Source: an uncultured Bacilli bacterium
Lineage (GTDB): Bacteria; Bacillota_I; Bacilli_A; RF39; UBA660
Assembly (NCBI GenBank): GCA_947629475.1
Contig: CANRDV010000012.1
Location: 1 to 34,023 of the forward strand
DNA: 34,023 bases
Reading direction: 5' to 3'
A program made the position numbers and the translations under genes. The notes beneath the pieces are model-generated. The model was not told where the DNA came from. It saw only the letters and a list, made by a program, of their open reading frames with translations, and did no database searches. Shown in pieces: positions 1 to 8,557 of the stretch; the stretch's first letter is position 1; every line of letters begins with the position of its first letter.

Positions 1-62
1 ATCCTAATTATAGTTTAAGTAATACAGTATTAGATTACAGGATAACAAATAATAATAATTAA
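1..62 (+). CDS. 3' end of a convergent surface-protein gene (partial), encoding ...PNYSLSNTVLDYRITNNNN*
   Basis: + strand codons 3-62 read PNYSLSNTVLDYRITNNNN then TAA. The peptide equals the NPNYSLSNTVLDYRITNN segment of the minus-strand gene because of the inverted repeat. Could be a fold-back artefact. Confidence 0.4.
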   Translation, partial: PNYSLSNTVLDYRITNNNN

Positions 63-155
63 TCTTTACCTTAGTAATATTAGTAATCTTATTACTTTCA
101 TTATTATTTGTTATCCTGTAATCTAATACTGTATTACTTAAACTATAATTAGGAT
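1..155. repeat. Perfect inverted repeat, arms 1-56 and 100-155, 43-nt spacer; left arm truncated by window start
   Basis: Base-by-base pairing i+j=156 holds for all 56 positions; first mismatch at 57/99. Confidence 0.95.
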
Positions 156-3100
156 TAACATCTTTCATAGTTGCAATCGTTGTATAATCACCTAATTCTT
201 TTTCTTTTGTTGTTTCAAGTTCTATTGCTTCTCCTTTTACTCCAGTTGCAGTTGCAATTGGACTTTGATATTCTCCATTATATTTTAAAGTATTAGTATT
301 AAAAGTAACTGGGATTATCTTCTTAGAGATATCACAATCTAAAGTCTTAGTAGTTGTTCCATCAGAGAATGTATATCCAGTATTTGCTTTAGCAATTACT
401 TGATATGTTCCTGCGTCAACCTGATTGTTATTAGTATAACTTGTATTAGTTCCTCCACTTACCAATGTTTGTGTTTCTCCGTTATAAACTAAGTTATTGC
501 ATGTTCCAGGGGTTGCTATATTATTAGTATTACTATTGCTATTATTACCTACATTATCATCAAATATAGTTGGACCTTCTTGATTGCTTGGGTTTGAAGA
601 AGTACAGTTACTACAAGATAAGGTGTATGGAGATGAACTTGTTCCTTCACCCCCTGTGACTTCTATGTCAGATTTCAGATAAAGGACTGGCCGGACGCCG
701 TAGTAGCCACGAGCGATATTGCTGCTAACACCACCATCCCAACCCCAGTAAGCGACATAGCCAGAGCCATAGGAAGACGGCGACAAGAACCATTCGTCTT
801 TCGAATGGTTGGCTTCTTTGTATAACCAACTGCTGTCTCTAAATGTTTTATAATCCGCATTTATTGTACTCCAATAACTACTATCTATACTAAATCCATA
901 ATCGCTTGGATACATTAATCCTACTTTTCCATTCCAAGTTGCTTCGTTATTTGGCCATACATAACAATTACTATTATGTGAATTACTTGTTACACTACAT
1001 TTTGTACTTTTTCTTTCATTCTCATATGGTTGTACTGCTGTATCCTCCAAATATACATTTCCCAAATACCATTTTGTTTCTTCTATCATTCCTTGCGCTT
1101 CTTCACTTAATTTTTTCAAATATCCATCTGTTGTTCCCTCTGAATTTAGCCAATATTTTAATCCCCCCTTTACCCAGTTGTTGTTATATGTACTTCCGGT
1201 ATAATTCCAATATGCATAGTTATATGAACTACTATATCTTATTTTATATGATGTTCCACTTACTGTATATGTATTTGGCATTGCACTTGCTGGTAATACT
1301 TCATCTCTTACTATTTTCATATGTTCTTGACCTGCTTCGTCTTTGAAAATTCCGAGTATTCTCCATTTTTCATCATTAAATGTTACATAATTTTTTACTC
1401 CTAATCCTGAATACCTATATTCTCTTACTTCGTCATCTGGTGATGTTGTTTTGGTATTATCTGATTTTATTCCAATTATTCCTCCAGTTTGACCCATTGT
1501 GTCTTTTATTTTTTCTACTGCTTTTGGTGGTTCTGTTATTTTTATACTATAATTTCCAATTTTAGTTGTATAATTTTTATTATCTATTGGTGTAAATGTT
1601 ACACTTAAAGTTGTTGAACCACCTGATACACCTCTTACAGTAACTATTTTTGATGTACTACTTCCTGAGTCATAATTTACTGTTGCTGTTGAAGTTGAAT
1701 TTGATTTTATATCCCATGTTCCTTCATTATTTGCAGTTATTGTTACTGTATCACTCTTTCCTTTTTCTATACTTAAACTTGATGGACTATACTCTAAAGT
1801 TGTTTCTGCTTGTTCAATTGTAAAATTAACTACAGAAGTTGAGAATTTTAAAGTATAATTACTTGCTTTAAAGTTATTATTATCTTTTAATGTTAAATTA
1901 CCTTGCGTTATCTTATATGTTCCTACATCTGTTCCTGTTTCTCTTTCTAACTTTCCTTCAAATAAAGGAGTTTCTGTTTCTATATTACCTGTATAATCAT
2001 ATGTTAGGTCTGGTTCTTCTGCATTATATTTTTTACTTTGACCACTTTTTGGAGTTACTATTAATTCTTTTGGATTTATTTTACAACTTAAAGTTTTATC
2101 GCCTGTTGAATTATCACTCCATCTATATCCTTCTTTTAATTTTTCTGTTACTTGATAAGTATTAGAATCTTTCATGGAATTATTTTGTAAATCTATTCCG
2201 ACTCCTCCAGTTGCAAGATTTTGATTATTTCCATTATAAGTAGGATTACTACATACTGCTTCACTTGCTATCTTATATCCATTTACAGAATATGTCTTAC
2301 TTTCTGAGTCATTGTAATTTTGATTATCAGTTGGTTTGAAAGTTACTGTAATAACTGCTTCTCCATTTGATACTCCAGTTATTGTTATCTTATTACCATC
2401 TACTTTAGTTGATACAATTGTATCTTGATTTGATTTTGCTTCATATGTTCCTTCAATTTGTGGTTCAACTGATGCTGTTATTTCTACTTCCTTACCTTCT
2501 AATACTTCTCCACTTTCACTTGATAAACTTAATACTGGAGTTGCTTTTTCGATTGTAAAGAATACTTCTGTATCTGATAATTCTAAATTATAATTATCCT
2601 TTTTAAAGTTATCTTTATCTTCTAATTTTAAATCTCCTAAATTTATTTTATAAGTTCCTACATTATCTCCTTCTGCTCTTTTTAAGTTTCCTGTAAATGA
2701 TGGTTCTTCGAAGTTACCTTCATATGTATAAGTTAAAGTTTCATCAGGTGTATTATATGTTTTCTTTTGTCCTGAATTTGGTGTAACTATGATTGTTGCT
2801 TTATCTATACTACAATTGATTGTTACATCTTCTATTGATTTATCACTCCATCTATATTTTTCTTTTAATCGGGCTTTTACTTGATAAGTTCCTGCATCTT
2901 TTTGTTGATAATCTGTAAATGTATATCCTTCTTGGTCTTTGTTTTCTATTAAATCTTGAGTTTCTCCATTATAAACTAAGTTAGTTTTACAAAGTGCTAT
3001 TGTTGGTTTTTCTACTAAAGTATATCTTTCTGGATTTATATTTATTTTAAATGTTCCTGTTTGACTATGATGGTTATCAGGATAAACTGCATAATATTCA

Positions 3101-3975
3101 TAAGTTCCTGCTTCTGATATTGAAACTTCTGCTTCCCATGCATTTGTACTTTTATTATAAGTTACAGGATACTCATTATTTAAAATACTTCTTGATATTG
3201 TATTACTTGTTTTATTTACTACAAAACTTGTTATTTCTCTTTTAGATGCTAAAGTTACTTTGATATCTTCATTAGTCATTGGAGTAGTATTTAAATCATA
3301 TTCATCATTTGAATCTATTTCTGTTGCATGAACTAATAAATAATCATCTGTTAAGTCTTTTTCTTTAAAGTCTCCAGATACATTTACATTAATGGATGCA
3401 AATACTTTATTGTTCCAGTCACTTGCAGAATAATCTGCTCCATCCATATTTCCTATCTTAACATCACTTGATATCCACATATATAGTCGATAGGTTTTAT
3501 CTACTTCCTCAGTTGTATTCTTAGATACTCTATCTATCCATATTCTTTTATTATTTAGATTACTATAATTTCCATTTTGAATTAGTTCTTCTTCTTTTCC
3601 ATTCTTTACTTCTACTAATCTAAATCTTAATAACTCATCTTTTATTCTTTCAGTTCTACCAGTTTCCTTATTTGGTGCATCTCCATATCCAAGTGATATA
3701 TCATAGACAATATCTTTGTTCTTATAATTATTCTTACCAGTTATTTTAAATTCAAAATACTCATTTGGGTCATAAGTTACACTTGGCATCGCTTCTTTAA
3801 TGTTAACTGTATTACCCTCAGTATATTTCATATAGATATCTCCAGCAATTAAGTGATTATTACCTGTTTTCTTTGAATAAGTCCAATAAGCAAAAGATAC
3901 TCCTAATGTTAATACTAAAAGGATTATTCCTATTATTATAATTTTTTTGTGTTTGTTTTTCTTTACTAAATACAT
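4..3975 (-). CDS. Large secreted surface protein: SipW-type N-terminal signal/TM, MBG-like repeats, internal 'GVRPVLYLKS' putatively variable C-type-lectin-like module, further MBG-like repeat at C-terminus
   Basis: Continuous ORF. ATG at 3975 preceded by GGAGG, so the TTG-started ORF call is probably 6 codons too long. N-term KKIIIIGIILLVLTLGVSFAYWTYSKKTGNNHLIAGDIYMKYTEGN. Duplicated 'VYNGETQ...TYQV...YRWSD...GTYKI..GDLKLEDKDNFKKDNYNLELS' blocks. True C-terminus uncertain because the ORF runs through the inverted repeat. Confidence 0.85.
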   Translation of the reverse strand: MYLVKKNKHKKIIIIGIILLVLTLGVSFAYWTYSKKTGNNHLIAGDIYMKYTEGNTVNIKEAMPSVTYDPNEYFEFKITGKNNYKNKDIVYDISLGYGDAPNKETGRTERIKDELLRFRLVEVKNGKEEELIQNGNYSNLNNKRIWIDRVSKNTTEEVDKTYRLYMWISSDVKIGNMDGADYSASDWNNKVFASINVNVSGDFKEKDLTDDYLLVHATEIDSNDEYDLNTTPMTNEDIKVTLASKREITSFVVNKTSNTISRSILNNEYPVTYNKSTNAWEAEVSISEAGTYEYYAVYPDNHHSQTGTFKININPERYTLVEKPTIALCKTNLVYNGETQDLIENKDQEGYTFTDYQQKDAGTYQVKARLKEKYRWSDKSIEDVTINCSIDKATIIVTPNSGQKKTYNTPDETLTYTYEGNFEEPSFTGNLKRAEGDNVGTYKINLGDLKLEDKDNFKKDNYNLELSDTEVFFTIEKATPVLSLSSESGEVLEGKEVEITASVEPQIEGTYEAKSNQDTIVSTKVDGNKITITGVSNGEAVITVTFKPTDNQNYNDSESKTYSVNGYKIASEAVCSNPTYNGNNQNLATGGVGIDLQNNSMKDSNTYQVTEKLKEGYRWSDNSTGDKTLSCKINPKELIVTPKSGQSKKYNAEEPDLTYDYTGNIETETPLFEGKLERETGTDVGTYKITQGNLTLKDNNNFKASNYTLKFSTSVVNFTIEQAETTLEYSPSSLSIEKGKSDTVTITANNEGTWDIKSNSTSTATVNYDSGSSTSKIVTVRGVSGGSTTLSVTFTPIDNKNYTTKIGNYSIKITEPPKAVEKIKDTMGQTGGIIGIKSDNTKTTSPDDEVREYRYSGLGVKNYVTFNDEKWRILGIFKDEAGQEHMKIVRDEVLPASAMPNTYTVSGTSYKIRYSSSYNYAYWNYTGSTYNNNWVKGGLKYWLNSEGTTDGYLKKLSEEAQGMIEETKWYLGNVYLEDTAVQPYENERKSTKCSVTSNSHNSNCYVWPNNEATWNGKVGLMYPSDYGFSIDSSYWSTINADYKTFRDSSWLYKEANHSKDEWFLSPSSYGSGYVAYWGWDGGVSSNIARGYYGVRPVLYLKSDIEVTGGEGTSSSPYTLSCSNCTSSNPSNQEGPTIFDDNVGNNSNSNTNNIATPGTCNNLVYNGETQTLVSGGTNTSYTNNNQVDAGTYQVIAKANTGYTFSDGTTTKTLDCDISKKIIPVTFNTNTLKYNGEYQSPIATATGVKGEAIELETTKEKELGDYTTIATMKDVNPNYSLSNTVLDYRITNNNESNKITNITKVKINYYYLLSCNLILYYLNYN
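671..789 (-). other. Candidate variable region (VR-like): FLSPSSYGSGYVAYWGWDGGVSSNIARGYYGVRPVLYLKS
   Basis: Low-adenine, GC-rich patch in an AT-rich gene; aligns without gaps to 33905-34023 with about 40/119 mismatches concentrated in the middle. Confidence 0.55.
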
Positions 3976-4025
3976 AATTTCTTCCTCCTTCAACTATTTA
4001 GTATATTTTTTAAGTCAACACAAAA

Positions 4026-4071
4026 AAGCATAAAGAAGTCTAGTATTAAAAATACTAAACACTTTATGCTT
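4026..4071 (-). terminator. Terminator-like hairpin between the ftsX side and the surface gene; possible attenuator
   Basis: Minus strand AAGCATAAAG-TGTT-TAGTATT-TTT-AATACTA-GACTT-CTTTATGCTT followed by TTTT. A competing 7-nt pairing is possible between 4036-4042 and 4075-4081. Confidence 0.75.
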
Positions 4072-4106
4072 ATATAGACTTAAAATATATATAGTTTTAT
4101 GACTAT

Positions 4107-4136
4107 ATTGTACTAGATAACCCCCCCCATAGTTAA
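4107..4136 (-). promoter_or_regulatory. Candidate sigma-A-like promoter with G8 tract in an 18-nt spacer
   Basis: Minus strand TTAACT(4136-4131)-18 nt containing GGGGGGGG(4128-4121)-TACAAT(4112-4107). Confidence 0.35.
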
Positions 4137-4220
4137 CATATTGTTAACATACTTTGGAGAGATAGTATTTACCATTACATTTGTATCAGTTATAATATAA
4201 TCGTTATTTTTACCTATCAT
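4113..4220 (-). CDS. Candidate small ORF, 35 aa: MIGKNNDYIITDTNVMVNTISPKYVNNMLTMGGVI
   Basis: ATG to TAG on minus strand with AGGA about 10 nt upstream of ATG; ends in the G8 tract (GGG GGG). Short; may be chance. Confidence 0.3.
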   Translation of the reverse strand: MIGKNNDYIITDTNVMVNTISPKYVNNMLTMGGVI

Positions 4221-4283
4221 ATTAGTCACATCCTATCCTCTTTATAATCATATCACGTTTTTCTAATTTTGGGAAGTACTTTT

Positions 4284-5183
4284 TTATACTTTCAAATACT
4301 TTCTAACTGCTCTTCCACTTCCAAGCATACCAACAACAATTCCGATTAAGATAACTATTGCAGATGCATAGTAAATAAATGGAAATGGTTTAACAAGTTT
4401 AATTATATCTGTGAATAATCTTCCTCCAAAATAATCATATAAAGCTTTATAACCATATATCATTAGACCAACCGGAACTAAAGAACCAAGGAAACCTAAA
4501 ATCATACCCTCAACTACAAAGGGAAGTTTGATACCAAAGTTACTTGCTCCAACAAGTCGCATAATAGATATTTCTCTTTTTCTTGAGAAGATTGTAAGTT
4601 TAATTGTATTAACAATCAAGAACATGGTCATTAAGATTAAAGCAACAACTGCAATAACGGATACTCTTTGAGCAACCTTAAAAACTGTTACTAATTGGTC
4701 AACCATTCCTTCTCCATATTTAACTGTATCAATTGCATCTAAGTTATTGATTGCCGTTGCTGTCTCACCTATTTTTTCAATATCATCAACTTTAATTAAA
4801 TAAGTATTTTGTAAAGGATTTTCTTCTTCATCCCATTCTTTCATAACATTTAAGAAAGCTTCATCTTCCTGCATCATTTCTTCTTTTATTTCTTTTTTAT
4901 CTTTATAAGTAACGGATGCAACATTCCCAATATCTTCAATATCAAGTTTTAATTTATCAACGTCAAAATCATCAGCATCATTTGAAACAAATGCTACAAT
5001 TGTTAAATCTTTTTTTAATTCACTTGAAAAGTTATCAACATTATAAGTTACTATAATTGATAAAGCTACAATTATAAGTGTAATAATTATACAAGAAATA
5101 CTTGCAAGTGATAAAGATAAGTTTCTTCCAACACTCTTAAATGCATCTCTTATACTTCTTCCTAATATTCTAAAGAATCTCAT
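4284..5183 (-). CDS. ftsX: Cell division ABC transporter permease FtsX
   Basis: Four-TM FtsX organisation, 'KREISIMRLVGASNFGIKLPFVVEG', overlapping ftsE upstream. Confidence 0.93.
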   Translation of the reverse strand: MRFFRILGRSIRDAFKSVGRNLSLSLASISCIIITLIIVALSIIVTYNVDNFSSELKKDLTIVAFVSNDADDFDVDKLKLDIEDIGNVASVTYKDKKEIKEEMMQEDEAFLNVMKEWDEEENPLQNTYLIKVDDIEKIGETATAINNLDAIDTVKYGEGMVDQLVTVFKVAQRVSVIAVVALILMTMFLIVNTIKLTIFSRKREISIMRLVGASNFGIKLPFVVEGMILGFLGSLVPVGLMIYGYKALYDYFGGRLFTDIIKLVKPFPFIYYASAIVILIGIVVGMLGSGRAVRKYLKV

Positions 5184-5868
5184 CTATGTACTCACCCTCC
5201 TTATAATCCTTATATAAATGTCCTTCTTTAAGGGCTATTACATGTTTTTTCTTTTTATCAACAATTGCTTTATCATGGGTTACCATAACAACTGTTGTTC
5301 CCTCTTTTTTATTAATTTCTTCAAGTAAGTCAACAATTTCCATACTCATGTTAGGGTCCAAGTTACCAGTTGGTTCATCACAGATTAAAAGTTTTGGTTC
5401 ATTTACAATTGCTCTTGCAATCGCTACTCTTTGTTGTTCTCCACCTGATAAATTTTCAGGATAATCTCTTAATTTACTTTTTAACCCAACCAACTCAACA
5501 GCCTTTAAAACCTTAGGTCTAATATCTTTCTTCTTAGCTCCAATTGCTTCTAATGCAAATGCAACATTTTCATAAACATTAGACTTAGGTAATAACCTAT
5601 AATCCTGGAAAACAATTCCAAGTCTTCTTCTTAATTTATATACATTAGAGTTTCTTAGTTTATTAACTCTTAATCCACCTAAAATTATTTCTCCTCTTGT
5701 TGGTTTTTCTTCTCTATAAAGCATTTTAATTAAAGTAGATTTACCAGATCCAGATCCTCCAATTATAAAACAAAAGTCACCTTTTTCAATACTTAAATTT
5801 AAATCATAGATAGCAACAACACCATTCTTATATTGCTTTGTAACACCATTAAATCTAATAAATTCCAT
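5170..5868 (-). CDS. ftsE: Cell division ATP-binding protein FtsE
   Basis: Walker A GGSGSGKST, signature LSGGEQQR, Walker B LLICDEPTGNLD; adjacent to ftsX. Confidence 0.93.
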   Translation of the reverse strand: MEFIRFNGVTKQYKNGVVAIYDLNLSIEKGDFCFIIGGSGSGKSTLIKMLYREEKPTRGEIILGGLRVNKLRNSNVYKLRRRLGIVFQDYRLLPKSNVYENVAFALEAIGAKKKDIRPKVLKAVELVGLKSKLRDYPENLSGGEQQRVAIARAIVNEPKLLICDEPTGNLDPNMSMEIVDLLEEINKKEGTTVVMVTHDKAIVDKKKKHVIALKEGHLYKDYKEGEYIDEIL

Positions 5869-5989
5869 ATTTCACCACCTAAACTGCCTTTTTATTTTTA
5901 CTAAACCATTATAACACAAAATTCAAATAAATTATACAATTTTCACAAAAATTACATAATTAGGTTAAAAACTTAGTTTAAATTCATTA

Positions 5990-6013
5990 AAAAAAGTGAT
6001 ATAAAACCACTTT
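5990..6013 (-). terminator. Intrinsic terminator of leuS
   Basis: Minus strand AAAGTG...CACTTTTTTT overlapping the leuS stop. Confidence 0.55.
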
Positions 6014-8429
6014 ATTTAACAACTATATTAACTAACTTTTTAGGAACAACTATTTCTTTAACTATTGTTTTACCTGCAATATAATTTTTAACATTCTCAA
6101 TTTCCCTAGCTATTTTTTTCATATCTTCTTCACTAGTATTTAAATCAACTACTACTTTTCCTCGAACTTTGCCATTTACTTGAACAACTAACTCATATTC
6201 CTCGTCCATAATTTTATTTTTATCATAAACAGGAAAACTAGATTTAAATAACATATCACCTAATTTATATTTTTCATTTAATTCTTCTGTTATATGAGGA
6301 GCAATTGGATTTAATAAATGAAGAAGAGTTCGATAATCTTTATTAGATATACTTTCTAATTTTTCAAGTTCATTAAGTAAAATCATTAAAGCTGATACAG
6401 CCGTATTATATTTAATACTTAATAAATCTTCAGATACTTTCTTGATAGTTTGGTTAATTAATATTTCAACTTCCCGAGAATATTCACTCTTGCCATTTAA
6501 TTTAGTTCCTAAGCGATAGACTCTATCTAAGAATTTTTTACAACCTTTAAGACCATTTTCACTCCAAGCAGCATCTTTTTCATAGTCACCAATAAACATT
6601 TCATAAGTACGTAAAGCATCGGCTCCATATTCTTTGACAATATCATCAGGATTAACAACATTACCTTTTGATTTACTCATTTTCTCGCCATTTTCACCTA
6701 ATATCATACCATGACTCACACGAGTCCAAATCATTTCTTTATTAGGAACTAATCCTATATTATATAAGAATTGAACCCAAAATCTAGCATATAAAAGATG
6801 ACGAGCTGTATGTTCCATACCACCATTATACCAATCTACTTTATTCCAATATTTCATGGCTTCCATACTTGCAAATTCTTTATCGTTATGAGGGTCCATA
6901 AATCTTAAGAAATACCAACTAGAACCTGCCCAGTTAGGCATTGTATCTGTTTCTCTTTTAGCATTTCCGCCACATTTAGGACAAGTTGTATTTACCCAAT
7001 CCGTTATTTTAGCAAGTGGACTTTCTCCATTATCAGTTGGTTCATATTCAGCAACATCAGGTAAAAGCAATGGTAAATCTTTTTCATCCATCGGAACCCA
7101 ACCACATTTTTCACAATATACCATAGGTATTGGTTCTCCCCAGAATCTTTGTCTTGAGAATATCCAATCCCGCATTTTATAATTGTTAACTACTCTTCCA
7201 ATTCCTTTTTCTACTAACATATCTGTAATTTTCTTTTTAGCATCCATAACACTTAAACCACTAAATTCTTCTGAATTAATAAGTTTAGCATCTTTATTTT
7301 CTAAATAATCATATTTTTCATAAGCTTTTTCTTGTAAATTTCCACCTGTAATTACTTCAATTATTTCTAGATTATGCTCTTTTGCATATTCATAATCTCT
7401 TTGGTCATGCGCAGGAACAGCCATAACCGCACCAGTTCCATAACTACCAAGAACAAAATCTCCTAAATAAATTGGAACTTCTTTTCCATTAACAGGATTA
7501 TAAGCAGTTATTCCTTTAATTTCTACCCCAGTTTTTCCTTTATTAAGTTCAGTTCTATCCATATTAGATTTTTTACTAGTTTCTTCAATATAAGCAAGAA
7601 CTTCTTCTTTATTTTCAATCTTTGGCATTAACTCTTTAACAAGTTTTCCATCTGGTGCTAAGACAAAGAAAGTAATTCCATAAATGGTTTCAATACAAGT
7701 TGTAAATATTGAAAATTTTCCACCACATGATAGTTCAACATCAACTTCAACTCCTGTTGATTTACCTATCCAATTTATTTGACCTAATTTTACTTTATCT
7801 GCAAAATTGGTATCATCTAATCCTTTAAGTAACTCCTCAGCATAATCACTCATCCTAAGCATCCATTGCGATTTTTCTTTTTGAATAACAACGGCTCCAC
7901 ATCTTTCACAAACCCCACCAGCAGCATCTTCATTTGATAAAACCGTTTTACAATTTGGACACCAATTAACTGGTACTGTATCTTTATAAGCCATATTATG
8001 TTTATAAAATTGTAAGAATTGCCACTGGGTCCATTTATAATATTCTGGGTCAGTTGTTGAAAATTCTCTTGACCAATCAAAAGAGAAACCTAAAGATTTC
8101 ATTTGTCCTTTAAAGGTTTTAATATTTTCTTTTACAGCATCTTTAGGATGAATATGATTTTTAATAGCATATTGTTCAGCTGGTGCTCCAAACGCATCCC
8201 ATCCCATTGGATATAAAACATTATATCCTTGCATTCTTTTTAATCTTGCAATGGCATCTTGAGCAGTATAACTCCTAATATGTCCTACATGAAGTCCTGA
8301 ACCAGATGGATATGGAAATTCTACTAAGATATAGTAAGGCTTTTTTGTCTTATCATTATCAACTTTAAAACTCTCATTATCTTCCCAATATTCTTGCCAT
8401 TTTTTTTCAATTTCCTTAAAATTATACAT
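6012..8429 (-). CDS. leuS: Leucyl-tRNA synthetase
   Basis: HIGH-like 'YPSGSGLHVGHIRSYTAQD', KMSKS 'GEKMSKSKGNVV', Zn ribbons, editing domain; ATG after GGAGG. Confidence 0.97.
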   Translation of the reverse strand: MYNFKEIEKKWQEYWEDNESFKVDNDKTKKPYYILVEFPYPSGSGLHVGHIRSYTAQDAIARLKRMQGYNVLYPMGWDAFGAPAEQYAIKNHIHPKDAVKENIKTFKGQMKSLGFSFDWSREFSTTDPEYYKWTQWQFLQFYKHNMAYKDTVPVNWCPNCKTVLSNEDAAGGVCERCGAVVIQKEKSQWMLRMSDYAEELLKGLDDTNFADKVKLGQINWIGKSTGVEVDVELSCGGKFSIFTTCIETIYGITFFVLAPDGKLVKELMPKIENKEEVLAYIEETSKKSNMDRTELNKGKTGVEIKGITAYNPVNGKEVPIYLGDFVLGSYGTGAVMAVPAHDQRDYEYAKEHNLEIIEVITGGNLQEKAYEKYDYLENKDAKLINSEEFSGLSVMDAKKKITDMLVEKGIGRVVNNYKMRDWIFSRQRFWGEPIPMVYCEKCGWVPMDEKDLPLLLPDVAEYEPTDNGESPLAKITDWVNTTCPKCGGNAKRETDTMPNWAGSSWYFLRFMDPHNDKEFASMEAMKYWNKVDWYNGGMEHTARHLLYARFWVQFLYNIGLVPNKEMIWTRVSHGMILGENGEKMSKSKGNVVNPDDIVKEYGADALRTYEMFIGDYEKDAAWSENGLKGCKKFLDRVYRLGTKLNGKSEYSREVEILINQTIKKVSEDLLSIKYNTAVSALMILLNELEKLESISNKDYRTLLHLLNPIAPHITEELNEKYKLGDMLFKSSFPVYDKNKIMDEEYELVVQVNGKVRGKVVVDLNTSEEDMKKIAREIENVKNYIAGKTIVKEIVVPKKLVNIVVK

Positions 8430-8536
8430 TCTAATTCCTCCTTTTTTAGTCAAATAACTTACTAAAAATTTTATCTATATTATATACCATTTTTTCTTAA
8501 GTGTAAATATACTTAACCAATTTTTTTCCAAATTAA

Positions 8537-8556
8537 AAGCTTGAAATAAATCAAGC
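8537..8556 (-). terminator. Intrinsic terminator
   Basis: Minus strand GCTTGATTTATTTCAAGCTTTT just past the stop of the 315-aa gene. Confidence 0.6.
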
Positions 8557-8557
8557 C

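Noticed and set aside
675-860. 61-aa minus ORF overlapping the VR-like region
   Set aside because: Alternate-frame ORF inside the confident giant surface gene; a consequence of the locally GC-rich sequence.
906-3245. Several + strand ORFs (906-1346, 1380-1565, 1890-2165, 3051-3245) antisense to the surface gene
   Set aside because: Low-complexity Leu/Phe/Tyr-rich translations of the opposite strand, no SD, no plausible domain.
7850-8080. 76-aa minus ORF within leuS
   Set aside because: Out-of-frame overlap with leuS, no independent support.
8454-8557. T-box leader for leuS
   Set aside because: Upstream region is too short and AT-rich, with no T-box or specifier-like sequence.
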